From contig CAVRND010000011.1 in the NCBI GenBank assembly GCA_963722495.1, positions 1-64,000 on the forward strand: a stretch of DNA of 64,000 bases, written 5' to 3'. This DNA is from Hyphomicrobium_A sp963722495 (lineage in GTDB: Bacteria; Pseudomonadota; Alphaproteobacteria; Rhizobiales; Hyphomicrobiaceae). The notes under the pieces were generated by a model. The model did not search any database. It saw nothing but the letters and a program-made list of their open reading frames with translations, and was not told where the DNA came from. Shown here piece by piece: positions 36,045-45,077 of the stretch. Positions within the stretch are counted from its first letter, which is position 1, and the number at the start of each line of letters is the position of its first letter. The position numbers were made by a program, and so were the translations under genes.

Positions 36045-37259
36045 GTGGGTGTGGCGGTCAGTAACGCGCTGATAAATGCCGAGTCTTCCGGTGAGGCGCG
36101 CGCTTTTGTTCAGCGCTTCTCGGTGGCTTATGAGTTCCCGGTCTATTTCATCCGCGATGTGCTGTCGGAAAGCAGCCCTATTCTGCTTGAGGCAATGAAC
36201 CGATCGGCGGAGGGGCGGCGCAGTCGCGTCGTGTTCTTCGTCGACGAGGGCGTCGTCCGCGAGATGCCAGACCTGCCGAAGCGGGTGGCCGCCTACGTCT
36301 CTGCCAATGCTGAGCAAATCGAGTTGGCCGGGCCGGTCGAAATCGTCGGGGGCGGCGAGCGGTCAAAGAACGCACCGGAGCTGGTCGAGCGCCTGCAGCG
36401 GCTACTCGTCTCGTGCGGCGTCGACCGGCATTCCTACGTCGTCGCTATCGGCGGCGGCGCCATGCTCGATCTCGTCGGGTACGTCGCGGCAACGACCCAT
36501 CGCGGCATCCGCCATATCCGCATCCCGACAACCGTATTGGCGCAGAATGACTCCGGCGTCGGAGTGAAGAACGGCGTCAACGCCTTCGGCTTCAAAAACA
36601 TGCTCGGCACCTTCGTGCCGCCGATCGCGGTGATCAACGATTCCGCATTCATCGACGTGCTGCCCGGACGCGACAAGCGCGCCGGCATGGCGGAGGCGGT
36701 CAAGGTGGCGCTGATCCGCGACGGCGCCTTCTTCGACTGGCTCGAGGAAAAGGCCGAGGCGCTAGCTCTCTTTGCGTCCGAGCCGCTCGAGCGCTTGATC
36801 CGGCATTGCGCGCTGTTGCATATGAGGCAGATCTCCAACGGTGGCGATCCGTTCGAGCGCGGCAGCGGCCGGCCACTCGATTTCGGTCATTGGTCGGCGC
36901 ACAAGCTCGAAGCCCTGTCGCACTACGATCTGCGCCACGGCGAGGCCGTTGCGATCGGCATCGCGCTCGATACGCGCTACTCGGTTCTCGCCGGACTGCT
37001 TCCGCACGGCGCGGATGTCCGCGTGCGCGGCTTGCTTGAGCGCCTTGGCTTCAATCTTTGGCATGAGACGTGTGACGCGCGCAGACCCGACGGCCGGCGA
37101 GTTCTGCTCGCAGGGCTCGAGGAGTTCCGCGAGCACCTCGGTGGGGAGCTGACGATCACGCTGTTGCGCGACATCGGCACCAGCATCGACGTGCACACCA
37201 TGGACCACGAGCTCCTCGATCAGGCGATCGAATGGCTGCGGCCGCAGGATGGCGTCTGA
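36045..37259 (+). CDS. eboD: EboD, sugar phosphate cyclase (3-dehydroquinate synthase-like)
   Basis: 404 residues from the GTG at 36045; a second GTG lies two codons on. Dehydroquinate-synthase fold: NAD site SYVVAIGGGAMLDLVGYVAA, HIRIPTTVLAQNDSGVGVKN, substrate-binding KNMLGTFVPPIAVI, and zinc ligands in GMAEAVKVALIRD (Glu), DFGHWSAHKLE (His) and LRHGEAVAIGIA (His). It differs from housekeeping AroB and belongs to the ebo cyclase branch that works on sugar 7-phosphates or relatives. It opens the operon eboD-E-C-A-B; its stop shares a base with the eboE start. Confidence 0.88.
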   Translation: MGVAVSNALINAESSGEARAFVQRFSVAYEFPVYFIRDVLSESSPILLEAMNRSAEGRRSRVVFFVDEGVVREMPDLPKRVAAYVSANAEQIELAGPVEIVGGGERSKNAPELVERLQRLLVSCGVDRHSYVVAIGGGAMLDLVGYVAATTHRGIRHIRIPTTVLAQNDSGVGVKNGVNAFGFKNMLGTFVPPIAVINDSAFIDVLPGRDKRAGMAEAVKVALIRDGAFFDWLEEKAEALALFASEPLERLIRHCALLHMRQISNGGDPFERGSGRPLDFGHWSAHKLEALSHYDLRHGEAVAIGIALDTRYSVLAGLLPHGADVRVRGLLERLGFNLWHETCDARRPDGRRVLLAGLEEFREHLGGELTITLLRDIGTSIDVHTMDHELLDQAIEWLRPQDGV

Positions 37260-38458
37260 TGCAGCTCGCACTGCCTGGGTCGCCGCACCTAACCTACTGC
37301 ACCAACATTCATGCCGGCGAGCATTGGAGCGATATCGCGCGCGCACTGAGCACGTACCTTCCGTCGGTGAAGAGGCAGGTTTCGCCCAATAGACCGATGG
37401 GCATCGGACTGCGTCTTTCCGGCACGGCCACGTCCGAGCTCGGCGAGCCACAGGCGCTCGAGCGCTTGATCGCATTCCTCAAGGAGAACGATCTCTACGT
37501 CTTCACCATCAACGCCTTCCCGTACGGCTCCTTCCACGGCACGCGCGTCAAGGAGAGGGTCTATGAACCCGATTGGCGTCACGAAGGGCGACTTCATTTC
37601 ACCAACCACGTCGCCAACATCATGGCGCGGCTGCTGCCCGAAGGGCTCGAAGGCAGCATCAGCACGGTACCCGGAGCCTACAAGGCGAGCGTTGCGGGAG
37701 AAGCGGACGTTGCCCGCATGGCCGACGCGATGGTGCGGCACGCGGCGCATCTGCATGGGATCGCACGCGCCACCGGGAAGAAAATAGCGCTCGCTCTGGA
37801 GCCCGAGCCGTGTTGCTTCCTCGAAACGACAACTGAAGCGATAGACTTCTTCGAGGATCACCTTTTCTCGGCCTCGGCGGTCGAGCTGTTCCGCCGTGTG
37901 ACACAAACATCCACGCCCGAGGCGCGCGACGCGCTGCGACGGCACCTTGGCATTTGTCTCGACGTGTGCCACGCGGCGGTCGAGTTCGAGGATCCAACGG
38001 TCAGCGTCGAGCGACTGGACGCCGCCGGCATCCGCGTCGCCAAGATCCAACTTAGCTCCGCCCTCAAGATCCCCGCTGTAGGCCGCGACGCGGCCGAGCT
38101 GCTGCGGCCCTTCGACGACGGCATCTACCTCCATCAGACTATCGAGGCGCGCGACGGAAAGCTCACGCGCTATGCCGATCTACCGGAGGCATTCGCCGCG
38201 CTCCGGGACGGCAAAGCTGCAGGAGAGTGGCGCGTGCACTGCCACGTGCCGCTGTTCCAGTCGGCATATGGCGCGCTGCAATCGACGCAGCAGCCGCTGG
38301 CTGAGTTGCTCGCAGCCTGCCGCGAGCGGGAACTGTCGCCGCACCTCGAAGTCGAGACGTACACTTGGGATGTGCTGCCCCCGGACATGAGAGGCGGCGA
38401 CGTCGGCGGCGACATCGCCCGGGAGTTGACATGGGTTCGCTCGCAACTGGGCGCGTGA
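37259..38458 (+). CDS. eboE: EboE, xylose isomerase-like TIM barrel metabolite traffic protein
   Basis: 399 residues from the ATG at 37259, which overlaps the eboD stop by one base (TGATG). The TIM-barrel opening LTYCTNIHAGEHWSDIARAL is a hallmark of EboE, followed by FTINAFPYGSFHGTRVKERV, the metal-site ALEPEPCCFLETTTEAIDFF, and GICLDVCHAAVEFEDP. Related barrels isomerise or epimerise sugars with a divalent metal. In cyanobacteria ebo genes are needed to move the scytonemin precursor to the periplasm. Its 3' end overlaps eboC by 28 bases. Confidence 0.9.
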   Translation: MQLALPGSPHLTYCTNIHAGEHWSDIARALSTYLPSVKRQVSPNRPMGIGLRLSGTATSELGEPQALERLIAFLKENDLYVFTINAFPYGSFHGTRVKERVYEPDWRHEGRLHFTNHVANIMARLLPEGLEGSISTVPGAYKASVAGEADVARMADAMVRHAAHLHGIARATGKKIALALEPEPCCFLETTTEAIDFFEDHLFSASAVELFRRVTQTSTPEARDALRRHLGICLDVCHAAVEFEDPTVSVERLDAAGIRVAKIQLSSALKIPAVGRDAAELLRPFDDGIYLHQTIEARDGKLTRYADLPEAFAALRDGKAAGEWRVHCHVPLFQSAYGALQSTQQPLAELLAACRERELSPHLEVETYTWDVLPPDMRGGDVGGDIARELTWVRSQLGA

Positions 38459-39303
38459 GCAGCTGGCGCACGGCGCTGAAGCTCGGCCGCGTCTCCAACT
38501 TGCCCACCGTGTGGAGCAACGTCATTGCCGGCAGCGTGCTGGCCGGTGGCGCACCGCTGCATCTCGTGGTGGCCATCGCCGCCGCCATTTCGGCAATCTA
38601 CGTCGCCGGCATGTTTCTCAACGATGCCTTCGACCGCGAGATTGACGCGCGAGAGCGGCCGGAGCGGCCCATTCCCGCTGGGGAGGTCACAGCCGACGCC
38701 GTGTTCGTCGTCGGCTTTTCGCTGCTCATCACCGCGATGGTGTCGCTCGCCGCAATCAACGACCGTGTCGGGCTCGCCGGGCTCGTCCTTGGCGGCGCCG
38801 TTCTTGTCTACAATTGGCATCACAAGGGCAATCCCGTTGCGCCCTTCGTGATGGGGCTTTGCCGCGCGCTCGTCTACCTGGCTGCAGCATCGGCTGTTGC
38901 CATGAAGCTTCCCTACGCGGTTTTGTTGCCCGCCGCGGCGATGCTGGCCTACGTCGCCGGGCTCACCTTCACCGCGCGCATGGAGAACCTCGATCGCATT
39001 GGCAGCTTGTGGCCGCTGCTCCTGCTCGCGGCGCCTGTCGCGGTTGGCTTGGCCCGCACCGATTTCTCGCTGCCGGCGATCATCTCCCTTGCGGCCCTTG
39101 CCATCTGCGCTGCGCGCGTCGCTCAGCTGCTGAGCCGCCGCGGCGCGGGCGACGTCGGCCGGGCCGTTGGCCTTCTGATCGCCGCCATCGCTCTCAACGA
39201 CGCCCTGTTCGCAAGCACCACAGGAGCCAACTATGCAGCCTTCGCATGCCTCGCCTGCTTCGCGCTCACCATCGGCTTGCAGCGCTATGTTCCCGCAAGC
39301 TGA
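38431..39303 (+). CDS. eboC: EboC, UbiA-family prenyltransferase
   Basis: 290 residues from the ATG at 38431, inside the end of eboE; the frame is open farther upstream but the conserved part starts here. Membrane prenyltransferase with the two Asp-rich motifs: FLNDAFDREIDARERPERPI (N-D-x-x-D) and a second region AYVAGLTFTARMENLDR, in which the usual Asp-rich motif is weak. Seven to nine helices (SVLAGGAPLHLVVAIAAAIS; GLLIAAIALNDALFASTTGA). It should prenylate an aromatic or polar ring at the inner membrane. Idi in the divergent operon can supply the prenyl donor. Confidence 0.88.
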   Translation: MGSLATGRVSSWRTALKLGRVSNLPTVWSNVIAGSVLAGGAPLHLVVAIAAAISAIYVAGMFLNDAFDREIDARERPERPIPAGEVTADAVFVVGFSLLITAMVSLAAINDRVGLAGLVLGGAVLVYNWHHKGNPVAPFVMGLCRALVYLAAASAVAMKLPYAVLLPAAAMLAYVAGLTFTARMENLDRIGSLWPLLLLAAPVAVGLARTDFSLPAIISLAALAICAARVAQLLSRRGAGDVGRAVGLLIAAIALNDALFASTTGANYAAFACLACFALTIGLQRYVPAS

Positions 39304-39331
39304 CGCTCAATCCGAAAGCAGCAGCCGCCCG

Positions 39332-40207
39332 ATGACTGCCAACTACGACGTGAAACGAGGTATCGACCTTCTGCACGGGTGGCTCGCTCGTCGGCTCAGT
39401 GCAGATCAGGTCACCTGGATCGATGAGCATAGCGCGCGCATTGCCGCGGCGCCGGCGAGCAACGCTCTGACGATCGCCGTCGGCCTTGCCTCGCGCCGTG
39501 TCGGCAAGCAGCCGCTAGCGCTCAGCGCGGACGAGGCGGCGATCGCAAGCGAAGTGCGCCCCGGGCTCAATGCCGGTGATTGGTCCGTCGATCAAGCCGT
39601 CCGTATCCTGTTCGTGCTGGCGAGCCACGCCGGCGCCGAAGCGACGTTCCCGGCACGCCTCGATACGCTGGTGCGCTCCGGCGAAATCGGCGAGCAGATC
39701 GCGCTTTACCGGGGCATGCCGCTGTATCCGGCACCGGACCAGGTGCTGGCGACCGCCCGCGAAGGCATCCGCTCCGCCATGCAGCCGGTGTACGAGGCCG
39801 TGGCGCATCGCAGTCCGTACCCGGCAGAGCAGTTCAGCGAGGCAATGTGGAACCAGATGGTCGTGAAGGCGCTGTTCATCGGCAGCACGCTGGCGCCCAT
39901 TCAACAGCTCGACGAGCGCCGCAACGCCGATCTCGCGCGCATGCTCGTCGACTACGCGCACGAACGCTGGGCCGCCGGCCGCCCCGTCAGCCCGGAGCTG
40001 TGGCGCTGCGTCGGCCCATTCGCCGGCGACACCTACTTCGAAGAGCTGCTGCGGGTCTTCGAGTCGCCATCCAGCATTGAACGCAAGGCGGCGGCGCTGG
40101 CCTTTGCCGAGTGCCCGACACCGGACGCTCTTCTCATCCTCGAATCCTCGCCCGCTATATGGAGCGACATCCGCAGCGGACGCCTCAGCTGGGACAGCCT
40201 CAGCTAA
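39332..40207 (+). CDS. eboA: EboA domain protein
   Basis: 291 residues from the ATG at 39332. Helical, soluble protein with the family blocks LVRSGEIGEQIALYRGMPLY, MWNQMVVKALFIGSTLAPIQ, LDERRNADLARMLVDYAHER and a HEAT-like end (RKAAALAFAECPTPDALLIL). The molecular function of EboA is not known; it is the defining gene of ebo clusters. It starts 28 bases after eboC and is followed 29 bases later by eboB. Confidence 0.88.
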   Translation: MTANYDVKRGIDLLHGWLARRLSADQVTWIDEHSARIAAAPASNALTIAVGLASRRVGKQPLALSADEAAIASEVRPGLNAGDWSVDQAVRILFVLASHAGAEATFPARLDTLVRSGEIGEQIALYRGMPLYPAPDQVLATAREGIRSAMQPVYEAVAHRSPYPAEQFSEAMWNQMVVKALFIGSTLAPIQQLDERRNADLARMLVDYAHERWAAGRPVSPELWRCVGPFAGDTYFEELLRVFESPSSIERKAAALAFAECPTPDALLILESSPAIWSDIRSGRLSWDSLS

Positions 40208-40236
40208 CGACACAACCCTGCGCACGGAGCACTGAA

Positions 40237-41130
40237 ATGCCCTACATCGATCCCCACGCCCACATGATCTCGCGCACGACCGACGACTACGAGGCGATGG
40301 CCGCCGCAGGCATCGTCGCCGTCATCGAGCCCGCCTTCTGGATCGGTCAGGCGCGGACGAACGTTGGCAGCTATCGAGACTACCTGTCCCACATCCTCGG
40401 CTTCGAGCGTTTCCGCGCCAGTCAGTTCGGCGTGCAGCACTACTGCTGCATCGGTCTCAACTCCAAGGAGGCCAACAACGAGGCGCTCGCCGAAGAGGTG
40501 ATGGAGATCCTACCCGGCTTTGCCACCAAGGAAGGCGTTGTCGCCATCGGCGAAATCGGCTTCGACGAGCAGACGGCGCTGGAGGAAAAATACTTTCGGC
40601 TGCAGCTGGATCTCGCCCGCGAGCTCGACCTACCGGTGATGATCCACACGCCGCATCGCGACAAGAAACGCGGCGCCTCGCGATCGATGGACATCATCAT
40701 CGAACACAAGGTCTCGCCTCACCGCGTGGTCATCGATCACGTCAACGAGGAGACGGTGCGCGAAGTGCTCGACCGCGGCTTCTGGGCCGCCTTCTCCATC
40801 TATCCGCATTCGAAGATGACGGCGGCGCGCATGTGCGAGATCGTGCGCGGCAACGGCGCCGAGCGGCTGATCGTCGATTCCGCCTGCGACTGGGGCATCT
40901 CCGATCCGCTATCGGTGCCGAAGACGGCGATGATGCTCGCCGAGCAGGGCATCGCGGCAGAGGACGTTGCGCGCGTCACCTACGGCAACGCGCTGAGCGC
41001 CTATGGCCAGAGCGGGCAGATGCGCGAGGAAGACTGGTCCAAGACCGCGGTCGACCAGCGTTCGCGCTACGACGGCAACACCATCCTGCGGGGCGGACAG
41101 GCGCCGCGCGTCGAGCCTGCCAACAACTAG
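40237..41130 (+). CDS. eboB: EboB, TatD family metal-dependent hydrolase
   Basis: 297 residues from the ATG at 40237 (GGAG site). TIM-barrel hydrolase: N-terminal metal site MPYIDPHAHMISRTTDDYEA, middle GVVAIGEIGFDEQTALEEKY, LPVMIHTPHRDKKRGASRSM, VVIDHVNEETVREVLDRGFW and the late Asp in RLIVDSACDWGISDPLSVPK. Metal ligands are complete, so it should be active. Last gene of the plus-strand ebo operon. Unlike housekeeping TatD it forms the EboB clade that travels with EboA and EboC. Confidence 0.9.
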   Translation: MPYIDPHAHMISRTTDDYEAMAAAGIVAVIEPAFWIGQARTNVGSYRDYLSHILGFERFRASQFGVQHYCCIGLNSKEANNEALAEEVMEILPGFATKEGVVAIGEIGFDEQTALEEKYFRLQLDLARELDLPVMIHTPHRDKKRGASRSMDIIIEHKVSPHRVVIDHVNEETVREVLDRGFWAAFSIYPHSKMTAARMCEIVRGNGAERLIVDSACDWGISDPLSVPKTAMMLAEQGIAAEDVARVTYGNALSAYGQSGQMREEDWSKTAVDQRSRYDGNTILRGGQAPRVEPANN

Positions 41131-41249
41131 CGCTGAGGGCCTTTAGGTCGATTTTGCCAGGATCCAGAGACGGTTTTTGCACTGCGGCCCCGTCTATGCC
41201 GGCGCAGCATATTGTCCTTGAGCGGCGGCGTACTATTCTCCCCGGTGCC

Positions 41250-42380
41250 ATGGCCCGGATCGGAACCATCGTTGTCGCTGCGCTGCTGCTCCTTCCCGGA
41301 GGGGCGCGGGCGGCCGATTGGTCGCCTCAGAAGGCGGCGCGTGTCGATGCCCTGATCCGGCAGTTCTTGAAACCCCGAGGCGGTGCCCCCGCCGTGCCGG
41401 CGCTGTCGATTGCGATCGGGATGGATGGCAAGATCGTGCTCGCCAAGGGCTATGGGCTTGCCCGCCCCGACGCCTCTGCGAGCGAGCAAACCGTCTACCA
41501 CATCGGCTCGCTGACCAAGCAATTCACCGCTGCTGCGGTGCTGCGCCTCATCGAGACCGGCGCCCGCGCTCCCTTGTCAGCGCAACCGCTGCAGCTCGAC
41601 ACGCCCATGCGCGAGATCTTCGAGGGTGTCGACAGGTGGGCCGCGCCGGACGAGCCGCCGATCACGGTGCGCAGCCTCCTCACGATGACGTCGAACCTTC
41701 CCAACTTCACATCGCGCCCGCCGGCCGGCGCGGATCCATGGGGCGCCGTGGCGACGCCGCATCTGCTGGCGGCGCTGAAGGCCCTGCCGCCCCACGGCTG
41801 GCCAAACACGTTCGAGTACAGCAACACCGGCTACTTCCTGCTGGCGAGTGCACTCGACGCCGTATTTGCCGGCGAGGGCCGCCACACCGACTTCCGCGGC
41901 TACATGCGCGCCGCAATCGTATCTCCACTGGGCCTATCGCAGACCGGATTCGTCGACGATTACGTGCCCGGCTCCGACGTGGCGCAGCCCAACTACCGGC
42001 GTCGGCCAGCCTTCGCGCAACCGCACTGGCTCGATGGGTGCGGTGACATGGCGAGCAACGTCATTGATCTCTTCGCCTGGAACAAGGCGCTGATGGACCG
42101 CTCGATCCTCAACGATAAGAGCGTGCGCCTGATGTTCTCCGACGCCGCGCGCGTCGACCCGGTCACCTACTACGGCATGGGCTGGTTCATCGGACACGAT
42201 GGCGACTGGGACAGTTTTCACCATTCAGGCTCGGTGCCGGGTTACACCACTTACAACGCCATCCTCAGGCAGACACGAACGGATGCATGGCTTTCGGTAA
42301 CGCTGCTGACGAACAGTGACGGCGTCGAGGGGCTCGAGCAACTCGCGGACGAAATTCTCTTCGAAGCGCGCGCCGATTGA
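41250..42380 (+). CDS. Secreted serine hydrolase, class C beta-lactamase/PBP4*-like
   Basis: 376 residues from the ATG at 41250, with a signal peptide (TIVVAALLLLPGGARAAD); an ATG at 41196 in frame is also possible. Active-site motifs in order: HIGSLTKQFTAAAVL (Ser-x-x-Lys), FEYSNTGYFLLASALD (Tyr-x-Asn) and FHHSGSVPGYTTYN (His-Ser-Gly, the KTG equivalent). Family members cleave D-amino-acid peptides, esters or lactams. It follows eboB by about 120 bases and may or may not belong to that operon. Confidence 0.85.
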   Translation: MARIGTIVVAALLLLPGGARAADWSPQKAARVDALIRQFLKPRGGAPAVPALSIAIGMDGKIVLAKGYGLARPDASASEQTVYHIGSLTKQFTAAAVLRLIETGARAPLSAQPLQLDTPMREIFEGVDRWAAPDEPPITVRSLLTMTSNLPNFTSRPPAGADPWGAVATPHLLAALKALPPHGWPNTFEYSNTGYFLLASALDAVFAGEGRHTDFRGYMRAAIVSPLGLSQTGFVDDYVPGSDVAQPNYRRRPAFAQPHWLDGCGDMASNVIDLFAWNKALMDRSILNDKSVRLMFSDAARVDPVTYYGMGWFIGHDGDWDSFHHSGSVPGYTTYNAILRQTRTDAWLSVTLLTNSDGVEGLEQLADEILFEARAD

Positions 42381-43064
42381 TCACGCAGGCGGCACGTGAA
42401 TGACGAGAACGTGATGTCCGAGCAGCGCGCGACTTTTGCCCAATGCATCGAAGCATCGGCCGCTTCGGGAATAAAGCGCAACGCGATCTGGTGGCGTTTT
42501 CCCGCCTCCGCGGGAATGCCTCCACTGGTACGAATGGGAGGCCCCCCGTACCGTCGCGATGCCACGCTCTGCGGCCGGGCGCCGCGAAGACCGTTCTCCA
42601 TTTTGGGCCTTCTCGGCGCCTGGCCGCTCTTTTCCTCCGAGCCCGCGAGCCGGGGGCGTCGCCCAAGCGCGCAAACATCTATGCTGCTTATCGCAAATGC
42701 GTGACGCACGGCGAAAGCCGAGAGCGCACCGCAGCGAAGCGCGCGTTCATTCTCAAGACATCGTGATGGGGAAAAGATTGCCGGATTCGCCGGGAATTCA
42801 TCCTCTATCTCCGGGCAAATGCGGCACCTAATGTCGCCATGCCGCGCTACCTGAGCGGAGGGGATTTGAGCAGGAAATATTTCCTGCTCCCGAAGTCCTT
42901 CCGCATTCTTTCAAGTCGCAGTCCACGGGCATGCGACTGGGGGTGGAGCCGCTGAAACGGGCAGGCTGCAACGGCGGGGATCGCAAGGTCTCTGAACGTG
43001 ACAACTCGTGCTCGCATGCGGTTCATCGGATGGCGCGAAGAAGCGTGGATACGGAGGAAGCGCA
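42381..43064. other. 684-base gene-free region ahead of the xoxF-type gene
   Basis: No frame here has family resemblance. It includes a GC-rich inverted stretch near 42508-42525 (CCCGCCTCCGCGGGA) and, close to the end, AT-rich sequence likely to hold the promoter of the dehydrogenase gene. The ribosome site GGAGGA is at 43053-43058. Confidence 0.4.
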
Positions 43065-44954
43065 ATGCAAATGACGAGAATAGGGGCCATCCGCCTAGTC
43101 GGCGGATTGATGGCTGCCTTGATCGGCCTTGCCGGACCCGGCATGGCAAATGAAGAAATCGAGAAACGGGCGAAAGACCCGAATACTTGGCCGGCGCCGG
43201 GTCGCGACAACAAGCTGACGCGGCACAGCCCACTCAAGGACATCAACACCGAAAACGTCGGCAAGTTGCAGATGGTCTGGTCGCAGTCGACCGGCGCGCT
43301 GCGCGGCCACGAGGGCCAGCCCCTCGTCATCGACGACGTTGGCGGCAAGCCGATGATGTTCTTCATCTCGGGCTGCCCCACCATGGCTCAGTGCAACATC
43401 GCACAGGGCATCGACCTGTCTGATCCGGACAATCCCAAGCAGATCTGGAACTACGTCAAGAAGGACGATCGCGACGAGTTCGCTGTGCCGCGCGCTTGCT
43501 GCGACACGGTCAATCGCGGTGCTTCCTACGCCGACGGCAAGCTCGTGTACGGCACGCTTGACGGCTACGTGATCGCGCTTGACGCGCAGACAGGCAAAGA
43601 AGCCTGGGTCGTCAAGCACGCTTGGCCGGAGAAGGGCGAGACCATTACCTCCGCTCCCCTCATCGCCGAGAACCTCGTCATCATCGGCTTCGGCGGCGAC
43701 GAGTTCGCTGCCCGCGGTCGCGTGGCGGCATACAATCTTGCCGACGGCAAGAAGGTGTGGGAGTGCCACTCGACGGGTTCCGATAAGGACGTCTGCCTGA
43801 CGAAGGAGACCAACAGCGCCAACCCGCACTACGGCGTTGCCGGCACCGACCTCGGCATCAAGACGTTCCCGAACGAGGACTGGAAGATCGGCGGCGGTGC
43901 GGCTTGGGGCTGGTACAGCTACGATCCGGACCTGAAGCTCGTCTACTACTCGACCGGCAACCCCGGTCTGTGGAGCCCGCAGTACCGTTGCCCGGACAAG
44001 ACGCACGAAGAGTGCAACACGGGCGCATTCGATAACAAGTGGTCGATGACCATTTTCGCCCGCAAAGTCGACACCGGCGAGGCCGTCTGGGCTTACCAGA
44101 TGACGCCCTTCGACCAGTGGGACTATGACGGCGTCAACGAAAATATCCTCACGGATATGGACATCGACGGCAAGAAAGTCAAAGCGCTCACGCACTTCGA
44201 TCGCAACGGCTTTGCTTACGTTCTCGACCGCACCAACGGCACGCTGCTGCGCGCCAACAAGTACGTCACCACCGATTGGGCCGAGAAGATCGACCTGAAG
44301 ACGGGTCGCCCGATCAAGGTCCGCGAGCACTCTCCGCTCGAGGTCGGCCGCAACGTCTCCACCTGCCCGTCAGCCATGGGCGGCAAGGACCAGCAGCCGT
44401 GCTCGGTCGATCCCGCCGAGCCGAACAAGTTCTACTGCCCCACCAACAATTGGTGCATGGAGCTTGAGCCGCAGGAGCGCACGCACACGCAGCAGGGCAC
44501 GGTCTACGTGTTTGCCAACGTGTACATGTTCCCTGAGAAGCCAGGCACGACTGGCAAGGTGAAGAAGTTCGACGTCCTCACCGGCAAGCTCGACTGGGAG
44601 ATTCCGGATCCGTATCCGAACTGGGGTGGCACGATGGTCACCGACGGCGGCCTGATGTTCTACGGCTCGCTGGGCGGCGACTTCCGCGCTGTCGATCGCA
44701 AGAGCGGCAAGGTGCTTTGGCACCGCAAGCTGGCCTCGGGCATCATCGGCAACCCGATCGCCTACAAGGTGAAGGGCAAGCAGTATGTGTCGATCCTCGC
44801 CGGCATCGGTGGCTGGATCGGCGTGCCTGTCACCGCCGGCCTCGATCTCAACGACAAGTTCGGTGCGATCGGCGCTACCGCGATGACCAAGGCTGCCAAC
44901 CTCGACAAGATCCCGCAGGCCGGCACGCTGTTCACCTTCCGGGTCTATGAGTGA
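43065..44954 (+). CDS. xoxF: XoxF-type lanthanide-dependent PQQ alcohol/methanol dehydrogenase
   Basis: 629 residues from the ATG at 43065. Signal peptide, then an eight-bladed quinoprotein propeller with tryptophan-docking repeats. The vicinal disulfide is RACCDTVNRG. The catalytic site reads FDQWDYDGVNENIL: catalytic Asp353 is followed two residues on by Asp355, the extra acid that marks lanthanide use; MxaF has Ala there (compare 56136). It oxidises methanol or another primary alcohol in the periplasm. The N-terminal insert (GCPTMAQCNIAQGIDLSDP) sets it apart from XoxF5, so it belongs to another XoxF clade that I cannot settle. It heads a cluster with a XoxJ-like protein and a cytochrome c. 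Confidence 0.9.
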   Translation: MQMTRIGAIRLVGGLMAALIGLAGPGMANEEIEKRAKDPNTWPAPGRDNKLTRHSPLKDINTENVGKLQMVWSQSTGALRGHEGQPLVIDDVGGKPMMFFISGCPTMAQCNIAQGIDLSDPDNPKQIWNYVKKDDRDEFAVPRACCDTVNRGASYADGKLVYGTLDGYVIALDAQTGKEAWVVKHAWPEKGETITSAPLIAENLVIIGFGGDEFAARGRVAAYNLADGKKVWECHSTGSDKDVCLTKETNSANPHYGVAGTDLGIKTFPNEDWKIGGGAAWGWYSYDPDLKLVYYSTGNPGLWSPQYRCPDKTHEECNTGAFDNKWSMTIFARKVDTGEAVWAYQMTPFDQWDYDGVNENILTDMDIDGKKVKALTHFDRNGFAYVLDRTNGTLLRANKYVTTDWAEKIDLKTGRPIKVREHSPLEVGRNVSTCPSAMGGKDQQPCSVDPAEPNKFYCPTNNWCMELEPQERTHTQQGTVYVFANVYMFPEKPGTTGKVKKFDVLTGKLDWEIPDPYPNWGGTMVTDGGLMFYGSLGGDFRAVDRKSGKVLWHRKLASGIIGNPIAYKVKGKQYVSILAGIGGWIGVPVTAGLDLNDKFGAIGATAMTKAANLDKIPQAGTLFTFRVYE

Positions 44955-44975
44955 GAAGGCCGCAAACGTGACGAT

Positions 44976-44999
44976 GCCCGGCGCTGCAAAGCGCCGGGC
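44976..44999 (+). terminator. Hairpin after xoxF (first of two)
   Basis: GCCCGGCGCT (44976-44985) and AGCGCCGGGC (44990-44999) form a perfect 10-bp stem with a GCAA tetraloop 21 bases after the stop. No T tract: it may protect the xoxF message 3' end or attenuate downstream expression. Confidence 0.7.
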
Positions 45000-45023
45000 A
45001 CTGTCCGTCCGCTATTACATCAA

Positions 45024-45051
45024 GCCTCGCGCGCCTCACGGCGCGCGGGGC
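45024..45051 (+). terminator. Hairpin after xoxF (second of two)
   Basis: GCCTCGCGCGCC (45024-45035) pairs with GGCGCGCGGGGC (45040-45051) through one G-T pair, loop TCAC. It lies 26 bases before the next gene. Confidence 0.65.
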
Positions 45052-45077
45052 TAGTCAGCCAAAGAGTGTGTGAAGTA

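Noticed and set aside
42381..42831. Several 90-150-codon frames on both strands
   Set aside because: Overlapping Arg/Pro/Ser-rich frames in all phases with no ribosome sites or family features; typical GC-rich noise.
43095..44330. A 411-codon minus-strand frame inside xoxF
   Set aside because: Antisense shadow of a well-conserved quinoprotein.
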